From: Candidatus Saccharimonadota bacterium
GTDB taxonomy: Bacteria > Patescibacteriota > Saccharimonadia > Saccharimonadales > JAGQNJ01
Reading direction: 5' to 3'
DNA: 20,910 nucleotides
Assembly: GCA_020428115.1 (NCBI GenBank)
Contig: JAGQNJ010000005.1
Coordinates: 1-20,910 of the forward strand
Positions 1 through 6,032 of this stretch are shown here, piece by piece. The stretch's first letter is position 1; every line of letters begins with the position of its first letter. The notes beneath the pieces are model-generated. The model did no database searches and had not been told where the DNA came from. It saw only the letters and a program-made list of their open reading frames with translations. The position numbers were made by a program, and so were the translations under genes.

Positions 1-2
1 CA

Positions 3-215
3 ACTAATTCTGATCTGTTGGCTATCAGTGCAGCCGATGTAGAGCTGGTTGAGCCATTTTGCCATCCAGGCAAAAAGCATGGCGAGACAAGAGCGACAGA
101 GCCAGTCTACGCAATGCGCACAGATGGCGGGTTATTCGACCATCGGCGACTCGCTGCTATGCGAGCGGCAGTCGACGAAATCTTCACAGAGACTTTACAA
201 ACCCCTGATGTTTAG
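3..215 (+). CDS. C-terminal end of an unrecognised protein (partial)
   Basis: The frame is open from base 3, the first complete codon, to a TAG stop at 213-215, so this is the last 70 codons of a gene that begins before the window. The visible tail has a motif reading VEPFCHPGKKHGE and ends in an amphipathic helix-like stretch (RRLAAMRAAVDEIF). I do not recognise the family, and the fragment lacks an obvious catalytic signature. A start inside the window at TTG 18 is possible, but no ribosome binding site is seen there. The promoter of tuf (194-222) overlaps its last codons. It is not recognisable as fusA, rpsG or rpsL, the usual genes before tuf. Confidence 0.6.
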   Translation, partial: TNSDLLAISAADVELVEPFCHPGKKHGETRATEPVYAMRTDGGLFDHRRLAAMRAAVDEIFTETLQTPDV

Positions 216-222
216 TTAAAAT
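194..222 (+). promoter_or_regulatory. Sigma-70-type promoter of tuf
   Basis: TTTACA (194-199), a 17-base spacer, then TAAAAT (217-222). Each hexamer is one mismatch from consensus. The predicted transcription start near 229 gives tuf a leader of about 70 bases. The promoter overlaps the end of the upstream gene. Seen in sequence; activity is inferred. Confidence 0.7.
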
Positions 223-233
223 ACATCGGTAAC

Positions 234-262
234 TCGCAAGTGGGTATTGAGCCAGTTTGCGA
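234..262 (+). promoter_or_regulatory. Stem-loop in the tuf leader
   Basis: TCGCAA (234-239) pairs with TTGCGA (257-262), and TGG (241-243) can pair with CCA (252-254) inside it. It lies between the predicted start of transcription and the ribosome binding site AGGAGAAATA (287-296). No T-run follows, so it is a leader structure rather than a terminator. Its role is unknown. Confidence 0.4.
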
Positions 263-297
263 AAACTAACGTAAGAACTGTAATTTAGGAGAAATAA

Positions 298-1479
298 ATG
301 GCAGATTTTGACCGAACCAAACCACACGTCAACGTCGGTACCATGGGACACGTTGACCACGGTAAAACAACACTAACAGCAGCAATTACACACGTACTTG
401 CCAAGAAACTTCCAAGTGAAGTTAACAAGCCAGTCAACTACGACGAGATTGACAAGGCTCCAGAAGAAAAGCAGCGTGGTATTACTATTGCTACTTCTCA
501 CCAGGAGTACGAAAGCGAAAAGCGTCACTACGCTCACGTCGACATGCCAGGTCACGCTGACTACGTCAAGAACATGATTACCGGTGCTGCACAGGTTGAT
601 GGTGCCATTTTGGTTGTTTCTGCAGCTGATGGTCCTATGCCTCAGACCCGCGAGCACGTTTTGCTTGCTAAGCAAGTTGGCGTGCCAAAGATCGTTGTTT
701 TCCTCAACAAAATGGATCTTGCAGACCCAGAACTTGTTGAACTTGTTGAAATGGACATTCGTGAACTACTTGGCAAGTACGAGTACGACGAAGATGCACC
801 AATCATCAAGGGTTCAGCAACCAAGGCTCTCGAGGGCAGCGCTTCAGATGAAGACGCCGTTATGGAGCTTGTTAAAGCTATGGATGACTACATTCCAGAA
901 CCAACACGCGATCTTGATAAGCCATTCCTTATGGCAATCGAGGATGTGTTCTCTATCAAGGGTCGTGGTACTGTAGCAACTGGTCGTATCGAACAAGGTG
1001 TTGTGAAGCTTAACGACGAAGTTGAAATTGTTGGTATCAAGCCAACACAAAAGAGTGTTGTAACTGGTATCGAGGCCTTCAAGAAGAACCTTGACCAAGG
1101 TCAAGCAGGTGACAACGCAGGTATCCTTCTTCGTGGTATCGAGCGCGACGACATCGAACGCGGCCAGGTTATTGCAAAGCCAGGTTCTATCACACCACAC
1201 ACTGAATTTGACGCAGAAGTATACGTACTCAACAAAGAAGAAGGTGGACGTCACACTCCATTCTTCAAGGGCTACAAGCCTCAGTTCTACTTCCGTACAA
1301 CGGACGTAACTGGTGAAGTTGAGCTACCAGCAGACAAAGAAATGGTCATGCCAGGTGACACCGTAACCTTCAAGGTTAAGCTGATCCAGCCAATCGCTAT
1401 GGATCAGGGTCAACGTTTCGCTATCCGCGAAGGTGGCCGTACCGTTGGCGCTGGTGTCGTTACTAAGATCACCAAGTAA
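298..1479 (+). CDS. tuf: Elongation factor Tu
   Basis: GTPase that delivers aminoacyl-tRNA to the ribosomal A site in the cytoplasm. Full length at 393 residues. G1 GHVDHGKT is at 17-24, switch I GITI at 61-64, G3 DMPGH at 82-86 with the catalytic His86, and G4 NKMD at 137-140. G5 reads SAT at 173-175 where SAL is usual. Domain II follows from about 210 (IKGRGTVATGRIEQG), and domain III carries GGRHTPFFKGYKPQFYFR and the C-terminal REGGRTVGAGVV. AGGAG sits 6 bases before the ATG. It has its own promoter (194-222) and terminator (1505-1533), so it is probably monocistronic; no fusA, rpsL or rpsG adjoins it. Met replaces the Cys usual in the DCPGH motif. Confidence 0.98.
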   Translation: MADFDRTKPHVNVGTMGHVDHGKTTLTAAITHVLAKKLPSEVNKPVNYDEIDKAPEEKQRGITIATSHQEYESEKRHYAHVDMPGHADYVKNMITGAAQVDGAILVVSAADGPMPQTREHVLLAKQVGVPKIVVFLNKMDLADPELVELVEMDIRELLGKYEYDEDAPIIKGSATKALEGSASDEDAVMELVKAMDDYIPEPTRDLDKPFLMAIEDVFSIKGRGTVATGRIEQGVVKLNDEVEIVGIKPTQKSVVTGIEAFKKNLDQGQAGDNAGILLRGIERDDIERGQVIAKPGSITPHTEFDAEVYVLNKEEGGRHTPFFKGYKPQFYFRTTDVTGEVELPADKEMVMPGDTVTFKVKLIQPIAMDQGQRFAIREGGRTVGAGVVTKITK

Positions 1480-1504
1480 TAGCAATCAACAGACCACAAA
1501 AATT

Positions 1505-1533
1505 GGGAGTGAGTGAATCACTCCCTCTTTTTG
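1505..1533 (+). terminator. Intrinsic terminator of tuf
   Basis: A perfect 8-bp stem, GGGAGTGA (1505-1512) with TCACTCCC (1518-1525), has a 5-base loop and is followed by TCTTTTTG. It lies 26 bases after the tuf stop codon. Confidence 0.88.
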
Positions 1534-1536
1534 TTC

Positions 1537-1633
1537 GTGGTATATTTTCGCTGCAGACCTTGCGACTCCGATGCTCGACGTATTTTAATACGTCTGTGCT
1601 TCGGTGCTCGGTCTTTAACGAAACTATACTCAC
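1537..1633. repeat. 97-base imperfect inverted repeat
   Basis: The outer arms, 1537-1550 and 1619-1633, pair (TTCG/CGAA, TATA/TATA, GTG/CAC, with mismatches). Inside them AGACC (1555-1559) pairs with GGTCT (1610-1614), and CCGA (1568-1571) with TCGG (1601-1604). The centre is a perfect 8-bp stem, GACGTATT (1577-1584) with AATACGTC (1587-1594). It also holds a diverged direct repeat around ATGCTCG/GTGCTCG (1571-1577 and 1604-1610). There is no credible ORF. It sits between two terminators and may be a dispersed hairpin element or a small structured RNA. Confidence 0.6.
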
Positions 1634-1660
1634 ATCTGTCAATTGCTAAGTGGGGAAGCC

Positions 1661-1691
1661 AAAAAGAGCCTCCAAAACAGAGGCTCTTTTT
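1661..1691 (+). terminator. Second, bidirectional-looking intrinsic terminator
   Basis: AAAAAGAGCCTC (1661-1672) is perfectly complementary to GAGGCTCTTTTT (1680-1691) around a 7-base loop. The A-run and T-run on either side make it work in both directions on paper. It insulates the gene at 1723 from tuf and from the inverted repeat. Confidence 0.88.
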
Positions 1692-1706
1692 ATATTGTTA
1701 GAAACG

Positions 1707-1715
1707 TGGTATACA
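1707..1715 (+). promoter_or_regulatory. Extended -10 promoter of the 1723 gene
   Basis: TGGTATACA (TGn plus TATACA at 1710-1715) ends 7 bases before the ATG at 1723. The predicted transcript would therefore begin at or next to the start codon. No good -35 is seen; the region upstream is the terminator T-run. Confidence 0.5.
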
Positions 1716-1722
1716 TGGTTGT

Positions 1723-2073
1723 ATGAGAGGTTGGCGTAAACAGCGAGATGAACAGCCACAACCAGCTGCGGCCGAAGTACAGCCTGAGCAAGCTGTGTAT
1801 AGCCAGCGCGTCGTCACTGAAGATCCAAAACTAAGTGCAGAAGAGCTGCTCGCCATTGCAAATCGTACAATGCTCGGTTTTGAGTGGCGACTTAAAGATG
1901 AAAAACTGGTCTATCGTATTGCCGTTGAGCCAGATATTGATATGGGTATTGTCAATCAAACGAGCCGTGACGTCATAGCTGACTATCCATCTGCACGTTT
2001 TGAAGAGATTGACCCAGTACTAGCCATGGCACAGTACACGATTGCATTAACGCGCAGTAGACACACTAACTAA
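1723..2073 (+). CDS. Small protein of unknown function (116 aa)
   Basis: I do not recognise this protein. The N-terminal 35 residues are basic, then Gln/Pro/Ala/Glu-rich and likely disordered. From about residue 37 (LSAEELLAIANRTMLGFEWRL) it looks folded, with a predicted helix then strand-like segments (KLVYRIAVEPDIDMG). There is no signal peptide or membrane segment. No Shine-Dalgarno precedes the ATG; a -10-like element ends 7 bases upstream, which suggests a leaderless message. It lies between the tuf terminators and rpsJ, whose promoter overlaps its 3' end. The codon-like composition and the well-bounded ORF support a real gene. Confidence 0.7.
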   Translation: MRGWRKQRDEQPQPAAAEVQPEQAVYSQRVVTEDPKLSAEELLAIANRTMLGFEWRLKDEKLVYRIAVEPDIDMGIVNQTSRDVIADYPSARFEEIDPVLAMAQYTIALTRSRHTN

Positions 2074-2086
2074 ACTGTTGTAAAAT
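2058..2086 (+). promoter_or_regulatory. Sigma-70-type promoter of rpsJ
   Basis: TAGACA (2058-2063), a 17-base spacer, then TAAAAT (2081-2086); each is one mismatch from consensus. The predicted start near 2093 leaves an 89-base leader before rpsJ. The leader holds a small hairpin with core TGACT-AAA-AGTCA at 2108-2120, extendable by about three pairs. This is a likely entry point for the ribosomal protein operon. Confidence 0.7.
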
Positions 2087-2181
2087 ACTTGCGTAAACTA
2101 ATCGTGGTGACTAAAAGTCATCGTAGAAGTTCTCTATAACGGCTACGAGGATGTTACACCACAAAGCAAGGAGAAATCCCT

Positions 2182-2553
2182 ATGGCTGACGCCAAAAAAT
2201 CATCAACAAAATCAGATAAAAAACCAGTAGAGAAGGCAACTGCCTCAACCTCACAACGAATTCGTATTCGCCTAAAGGCGTACGACCACAAGGTAATTGA
2301 CCAGTCTGCCAAACAGATCGTCGATACCGCTATTCGTACTGGCGCTACCATTGCTGGCCCGATTCCACTAGCAAGACAGCGCACAACCTATACTGTGGTC
2401 AAAAGCCCACACGTATTCAAAAAGGGTCGTGAACAGTTCGAAATGCGCGTACACAAGCGCCTTATTGATGTGCTGGAGCCAACGCCAAAGACCATCGATT
2501 CACTGATGAATCTTAGCCTCCCTGCTGGCTGTGACGCAGAGATTAAAATGTAA
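2182..2553 (+). CDS. rpsJ: Small ribosomal subunit protein S10 (uS10)
   Basis: S10 is part of the 30S head and, in other bacteria, a NusG-linked antitermination factor (NusE). The S10 fold spans about residues 24-123: QRIRIRLKAYDHKVIDQSA, then GPIPLARQRTTYTVVKSPHV and a K-x-x-EQFEMRVHKRLIDV core. At 123 residues it is about 20 longer than usual because of a Lys/Ser/Thr-rich N-terminal extension. The start is set by AAGGAGA 8 bases before the ATG at 2182, so the extension is real unless translation starts internally. It is the first gene of the cluster, but a membrane-protein gene separates it from rplC. Confidence 0.96.
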   Translation: MADAKKSSTKSDKKPVEKATASTSQRIRIRLKAYDHKVIDQSAKQIVDTAIRTGATIAGPIPLARQRTTYTVVKSPHVFKKGREQFEMRVHKRLIDVLEPTPKTIDSLMNLSLPAGCDAEIKM

Positions 2554-2605
2554 ACTGCTGGTTTAGCCTGTCCGCCTTTGGTGGAACACCGAAATCAAAA
2601 TGTAG

Positions 2606-2611
2606 TACAAT
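2606..2611 (+). promoter_or_regulatory. -10-like element of the 2618 gene
   Basis: TACAAT ends 6 bases before the ATG at 2618. With no Shine-Dalgarno in between, transcription would start at the ATG and give a leaderless message. No convincing -35 is seen. Confidence 0.35.
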
Positions 2612-2617
2612 TCATAC

Positions 2618-2887
2618 ATGACCAAAACAAAACAAAAACGCGTTAAACCCGAGAAAGACAGCACTTACTTCCTAAAGCTAGTGCTACTTCTAATACTTGG
2701 CTCCATGTGGCTCAAGGTAACTGATGGCCAGACGTGGCAGATACCGATCCCTGTGGGGCTTATACTCGGCCTATTGTTGGTTATGCACGAACATTTCCGA
2801 ATAGATCGCAAGATAGAGTACGCTATATTGCTTGTCGCTGCTTTAGTCGGCTTCTGGCTGCCTATTGGAATATATGTAACACTCTAG
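2618..2887 (+). CDS. Small membrane protein of unknown function (89 aa)
   Basis: Unrecognised family. After a strongly basic N-terminus (residues 1-13, KTKQKRVKPEK), three hydrophobic stretches can be seen at about 18-33, 42-57 and 66-88, so it is probably a three-helix inner-membrane protein with the N-terminus in the cytoplasm. There is no Shine-Dalgarno; a TACAAT box lies 6 bases upstream of the ATG. It sits between rpsJ and rplC, which are normally adjacent, and is followed by a new promoter for rplC. It may be a separate short transcript nested in the operon. Confidence 0.65.
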   Translation: MTKTKQKRVKPEKDSTYFLKLVLLLILGSMWLKVTDGQTWQIPIPVGLILGLLLVMHEHFRIDRKIEYAILLVAALVGFWLPIGIYVTL

Positions 2888-2933
2888 TTGAACAAAACTC
2901 ATCAACAGCTAACGACGTAGAATAAACAACATA

Positions 2934-2961
2934 TTGACAGAGGTGTCTATAATAGTGTAAT
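2934..2961 (+). promoter_or_regulatory. Promoter region of rplC
   Basis: Two readings are possible. TATAAT at 2948-2953 is a perfect -10 with a start near 2960 but no good -35. TTGACA at 2934-2939 is a perfect -35 whose best partner is TGTAAT at 2956-2961 (16-base spacer). GACA-GAGG-TGTC (2936-2947) is a small inverted repeat across the region. The elements are seen directly; which pairing is used cannot be decided here. Confidence 0.6.
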
Positions 2962-3022
2962 CTGTTACGGTATATCAAAATACTTCTTGGTAATTTACAA
3001 GGTTCATCAATTCAATAACAGA
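2961..3022 (+). promoter_or_regulatory. Possible three-way-junction leader element of rplC
   Basis: TCTGTTA (2961-2967) pairs with TAACAGA (3016-3022) and encloses two short hairpins: GTAT/ATAC (2970-2973/2980-2983, extendable by a wobble pair) and CTTG/CAAG (2986-2989/2998-3001). The closing stem begins one base after the start predicted from TATAAT. A further hairpin, CAAGC/GCTTG (3041-3059), lies before the ribosome binding site. Ribosomal protein operons are often autoregulated through such leaders; which protein, if any, binds here is unknown. Confidence 0.4.
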
Positions 3023-3089
3023 GGTGAAAACCAGTAAAACCAAGCGTTTTTTATGCTTGTGCCAGACGTATGACAGGAAGGATATAACA

Positions 3090-3704
3090 GTGCAATCATT
3101 TATTGCTCGCAAAATTGGTATGACTAGCACCATCGCGGAAGATGGTACTGTTGCTGCTGTTACTTTGCTTTCTGCTGATCCAAATGTCATTACTCAGGTC
3201 AAGTCCGAAGAGACCGATGGTTATACAGCGGTTCAAGTAGGCGCTGGTTCAGCCAAAAAGCCTGGTAAGGCTCTACTCGGGCACACCAAAGCAGCAAAGA
3301 TGGCACCAGCAGTTATTCGTGAATTCCGTATTGATGAAACTACAGAAGATATGAGCGTCGGCACACAAATCACAGCCGACGTTTTTAGTGTCGGAGACAC
3401 GGTATCTGTTACTGCAACAAGCAAGGGTAAGGGCTGGGCAGGTACAATCAAGCGCCATAATTTCCATCGACAGCGTAAAACACACGGTGGTAAGGGAAAT
3501 ACCCGTAAAGTTGGTTCAATCGGCTCAATGTATCCTCAGAAGATCTTCAAGGGTAAGAAGATGGCCGGACAGATGGGACATAGCCAAGTTACTGTCAAGA
3601 ACCTCAAGATCGCCTTAGTTGATGCAGAGCATGCACTTATTGGCGTAACTGGTGCAGTACCTGGTCCTAAAAAGGGTGTTGTCTTAGTAAAGGGGGCGAA
3701 CTAA
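3090..3704 (+). CDS. rplC: Large ribosomal subunit protein L3 (uL3)
   Basis: L3 organises 23S rRNA near the peptidyl transferase centre. I choose the GTG at 3090: it follows AGGAAGGA by 7 bases and puts FIARKIGMT at the N-terminus as in all L3 proteins, giving 204 residues (family about 205-210). An in-frame GTG at 3024 would add 22 residues unlike L3 and has no properly spaced ribosome binding site. Hallmarks are GKGWAGTIKRHNF near 115-127, then THGGKGNTRKVGSIG and GKKMAGQMG in the extended loop that reaches into the subunit. A 202-base gap separates it from the membrane-protein gene, with its own promoter. It ends 1 base before rplD. Confidence 0.95.
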   Translation: MQSFIARKIGMTSTIAEDGTVAAVTLLSADPNVITQVKSEETDGYTAVQVGAGSAKKPGKALLGHTKAAKMAPAVIREFRIDETTEDMSVGTQITADVFSVGDTVSVTATSKGKGWAGTIKRHNFHRQRKTHGGKGNTRKVGSIGSMYPQKIFKGKKMAGQMGHSQVTVKNLKIALVDAEHALIGVTGAVPGPKKGVVLVKGAN

Positions 3705-3705
3705 C

Positions 3706-4365
3706 ATGAGCGTCGCCACATTTACCAAGACAGGAGCCAAAGCAACAACTCCCGCAAAGCTAGACAAGCAGGTGTTTGGTGTTGAGGTTAGCAATCATGA
3801 CCTCTTGCAGTCTGCCTATCTTGCTTACCTTGCGAATGGCCGGGTCAATCTTGCCAAAACACTCAAGCGTGGCGAAGTTCGTGGTGGTGGCCGCAAGCCA
3901 TGGCGCCAGAAGGGTACCGGACGCGCTCGATTTGGATCGATTCGTAACCCAATTTGGCGTGGCGGTGGCGTCGTATTTGGCCCAGAGGGCAAAGAAAACT
4001 ATTCACGTAAGCTAAGCACCGAATCAAAGCGTCTTGCACTTCGCCAGGCACTAAGTCTTGCTACTGACTCTATAAAGGTCATCGAGGCATTTGAGCCCAA
4101 AGACGCCAAGACTAAATCAGCTGTGGCAATTCTCGATAAGATTGGCGCGCAGCGCAATGTACTGCTTATTGTCGACGTAAAAAGCGACGAGATTGTACGC
4201 TCTACCCAGAATCTAGGAAACGTAATCGTGACACAGGCAATGTACGTTAATGTGTACGATGTTATGAATGCTGACAGTATCGTCATTACCAAAAAGGCGC
4301 TTGAGCTAGTACAAGCATGGCTTTCTGGTGCACCAACCAAGCCGGCTTCTAAGGAGACTGCATAA
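3706..4365 (+). CDS. rplD: Large ribosomal subunit protein L4 (uL4)
   Basis: L4 lines the polypeptide exit tunnel and in E. coli also represses the S10 operon. 219 residues, slightly longer than the usual 200-210. The extended loop signature RGGGRKPWRQKGTGRAR is at about 60-76, followed by GSIRNPIWRGGGVVFGP. The C-terminal half has the globular core (NVLLIVDVKSDEIVRSTQNL) ending in a short Lys/Pro/Ala tail. An AAGGGGG ribosome binding site lies in the end of rplC, and the stop overlaps the rplW start by one base (TAATG). Whether it binds the leader upstream of rplC is an open question. Confidence 0.96.
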   Translation: MSVATFTKTGAKATTPAKLDKQVFGVEVSNHDLLQSAYLAYLANGRVNLAKTLKRGEVRGGGRKPWRQKGTGRARFGSIRNPIWRGGGVVFGPEGKENYSRKLSTESKRLALRQALSLATDSIKVIEAFEPKDAKTKSAVAILDKIGAQRNVLLIVDVKSDEIVRSTQNLGNVIVTQAMYVNVYDVMNADSIVITKKALELVQAWLSGAPTKPASKETA

Positions 4366-4706
4366 TGAATGCTCTAAGCCTCAAACCACGAATGAGCGAA
4401 AAGGCCTACGCAAGTAGTGTGGCGCAAAATACCTATGTGTTTGTGGTACCTATGGACGCAAACAAGGCTACGGTAATGGCTGCTGTAACGGAGCAGTTTG
4501 GTGTACAGGTAATTGACGTTCGTTTGGTTGTTGTTAAGGGCAAGGCCAAGCAAGCCTACCGCAAGCGTCAACGCCCTGTAGCAGGCAAGCGTGCTGATAT
4601 CAAAAAGGCATATGTTCGAGTCAAAGCAGGCGATACCATCGATATATTTGGCGAAGAGAAGAAAGCCGACAAGAAGTCTGCTAAAGCCAAGAAGGAGGCC
4701 AAGTAA
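4365..4706 (+). CDS. rplW: Large ribosomal subunit protein L23 (uL23)
   Basis: L23 sits at the tunnel exit and is the docking site for trigger factor and SRP. 113 residues. The opening LKPRMSEKAYA is the L23 signature (I/L-x-P-x-x-SEK). The core follows with YVFVVPMDANKATVMAAVTEQ and VIDVRLVVVKGKAKQ. The C-terminus carries a Lys/Ala-rich tail ending KKEAK, about 10-15 residues beyond the core. The last codons contain the ribosome binding site AAGGAGG for the next gene, which starts in a TAATG overlap. Confidence 0.95.
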   Translation: MNALSLKPRMSEKAYASSVAQNTYVFVVPMDANKATVMAAVTEQFGVQVIDVRLVVVKGKAKQAYRKRQRPVAGKRADIKKAYVRVKAGDTIDIFGEEKKADKKSAKAKKEAK

Positions 4707-4978
4707 TGGCTACTGAGATACCATATCAAGGTGCATCAGTTGATCCACGTACTCTAGGTGGTCGTGACGGCTACGTAGCACGGGAAGCTGATTACTGCAT
4801 GAACCGATGCAACTGGCGAAGACTTTACGACTCAATGAGCCAAAATCCAGCAAGCATGACAGCCGAAGAATGTGCAGAGGTTATTGAGGGTGCTGGAGAA
4901 TTCTTCACTGGTGCAACATCAAAATGTGGACTTGCTGCTATTTGTATAGGCTTAACAGCTGAAAAAGGAGAAGTGTAA
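4706..4978 (+). CDS. Unknown 90-aa protein with five cysteines, between L23 and L2
   Basis: Unrecognised. Translation is well supported: a perfect AAGGAGG is spaced 8 bases before the ATG, the start is in a TAATG overlap with rplW, and the stop overlaps the rplB start in the same way. Cysteines are at 31, 35, 56, 74 and 80, the first pair as CxxxC in an aromatic, basic segment (YCMNRCNWRRLYD) and the last pair as CxxxxxC. They could bind a metal or form disulfides, but the arrangement does not match a zinc finger I know. The segment MTAEECAEVIEGAGEF looks helical. rplW and rplB are adjacent in most bacteria, so this is an insertion that is tightly co-translated with ribosomal proteins. Confidence 0.8.
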   Translation: MATEIPYQGASVDPRTLGGRDGYVAREADYCMNRCNWRRLYDSMSQNPASMTAEECAEVIEGAGEFFTGATSKCGLAAICIGLTAEKGEV

Positions 4979-5814
4979 TGGCGATTGTTAATTACAAGCC
5001 AACAACTCCAGGCCGCCGCGGTATGACCTCACGTGACTTTGATGTGATTACTGCCAAGAAGCCAGTCAAGAGCCTCGTACGTGTCAAGAAGACCTCTAAC
5101 GGCCGCAATAACCAGGGGCGTATCACAGTTCGTCACCGTGGTGGCGGTGTACGTCGCTTTTACCGTGTCGTTGATTTTAAACTCGCTCCTGGAACAGAAG
5201 CAGTTGTTGAAGCAATCGAGTATGACCCAAACCGCAGTGCATACATAGCTCGTATCAAGGACGACAAAGGTGTGTACCACTACATTATCGCCGCAGCTGG
5301 TATGAAAGTGGGCGCTAAAATCTCTAGCGGTGAAGAAGCCCCTATCGAAAAGGGTAATCGTCTTCCGCTCAAGAATATCCCAGTTGGTAGTGTTATCCAT
5401 TCTGTGGAGCTACAGCTAGGCAAAGGCGCACAGCTAGTGCGAAGCGCTGGTGCAAGTGCCCAGCTGGCCGCCAAAGACGGTGAGTACGCGCAAGTTAAGC
5501 TACCTAGTGGCGAAGTCCGTATGATCAATAGCAACTGCACCGCAAGTATTGGTACAGTTGGTAATGAGCAACACCAGAATGTCAAGATTGGTAAGGCTGG
5601 ACGCAAACGCAAGATGGGCTTCCGCCCGAGTGTTCGTGGTGTCGTTATGAACGCGGTTGATCACCCCCACGGTGGTGGTGACGGTGGTGCGCACGGTATT
5701 GGTCGCGATCCTCGTACGCCATGGGGCCAGAAGACACTTGGTTACAAGACTCGCCGTCGCAAGACCAGCAATAAGTTTATCGTCCGAACACGACACGAAG
5801 GAAAGAGGAGATAG
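4978..5814 (+). CDS. rplB: Large ribosomal subunit protein L2 (uL2)
   Basis: L2 is needed for subunit association and peptidyl transferase activity. 278 residues, normal length. It opens with NYKPTTPGRRGMT, then RNNQGRITVRHRGGG at about 44-58, GNRLPLKNIPVGSVIHSVEL, and RSAGASAQLAAKDG in the SH3-like domain. The C-terminal motif VDHPHGGGDGG places His229 at the position of the key His229 of E. coli L2. A ribosome binding site (AAAAGGAG) in the preceding small gene and a TAATG overlap suggest coupled translation. Two bases separate it from the next small gene. Confidence 0.97.
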   Translation: MAIVNYKPTTPGRRGMTSRDFDVITAKKPVKSLVRVKKTSNGRNNQGRITVRHRGGGVRRFYRVVDFKLAPGTEAVVEAIEYDPNRSAYIARIKDDKGVYHYIIAAAGMKVGAKISSGEEAPIEKGNRLPLKNIPVGSVIHSVELQLGKGAQLVRSAGASAQLAAKDGEYAQVKLPSGEVRMINSNCTASIGTVGNEQHQNVKIGKAGRKRKMGFRPSVRGVVMNAVDHPHGGGDGGAHGIGRDPRTPWGQKTLGYKTRRRKTSNKFIVRTRHEGKRR

Positions 5815-5816
5815 CC

Positions 5817-6032
5817 ATGAAAGATCCAGAAACAAGTATGGAAACTACTGAAGCTCGCCGTAACATGCTCCCAGATCATATTCAGGCAGAAATTGAAGAT
5901 AAGTTTGCTGACTTGGTTTTTGAGACCGGAGCTGAGCCCAGCGAATTCCGGGCCTATGCTTATGAAGTAGCCGAGCAGGCGTGGTTAAGTGGTTATGAAA
6001 CTGGCAAGGAAGAAGGAGAGCAAAATGTCTAG
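5817..6032 (+). CDS. Unknown 71-aa acidic protein, between L2 and S19
   Basis: Unrecognised. AAGAGGAG lies 6 bases before the ATG and the gene starts 2 bases after rplB. It overlaps rpsS by 8 bases, so its end carries the rpsS ribosome binding site. The protein is acidic and predicted helical (LPDHIQAEIEDKFADLVFE, then EFRAYAYEVAEQAWLSG), with an acidic tail (GKEEGEQN). It has no Cys and no membrane segment. Ribosomal proteins around it are strongly basic, so an acidic helical partner or chaperone-like role is conceivable, but this is a guess. rplB and rpsS are normally neighbours. Confidence 0.75.
   Translation: MKDPETSMETTEARRNMLPDHIQAEIEDKFADLVFETGAEPSEFRAYAYEVAEQAWLSGYETGKEEGEQNV

Noticed and set aside
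1534..1660. tRNA or tmRNA between the two terminators
   Set aside because: No cloverleaf, no T-loop TTC motif and no CCA-end geometry; the pairing is one long imperfect hairpin.
1513..1701. 62-codon ORF across the tuf terminator
   Set aside because: It runs through two terminators and the inverted repeat, has no ribosome binding site and an implausible Cys/Arg/Leu-rich composition.
3053..3073. Six-codon mini-ORF in the rplC leader
   Set aside because: It is too short and has no ribosome binding site; it probably occurs by chance.
3024..3089. Longer rplC start at GTG 3024
   Set aside because: The 22 added residues do not resemble L3, GAGG is too close to that GTG, and GTG 3090 has AGGAAGGA at good spacing and the canonical N-terminus.
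5989..6024. Longer rpsS start at ATG 5989
   Set aside because: The added residues are not S19-like, and ATG 6025 has AAGGAGAG and the canonical MSRSLKKGPF opening.
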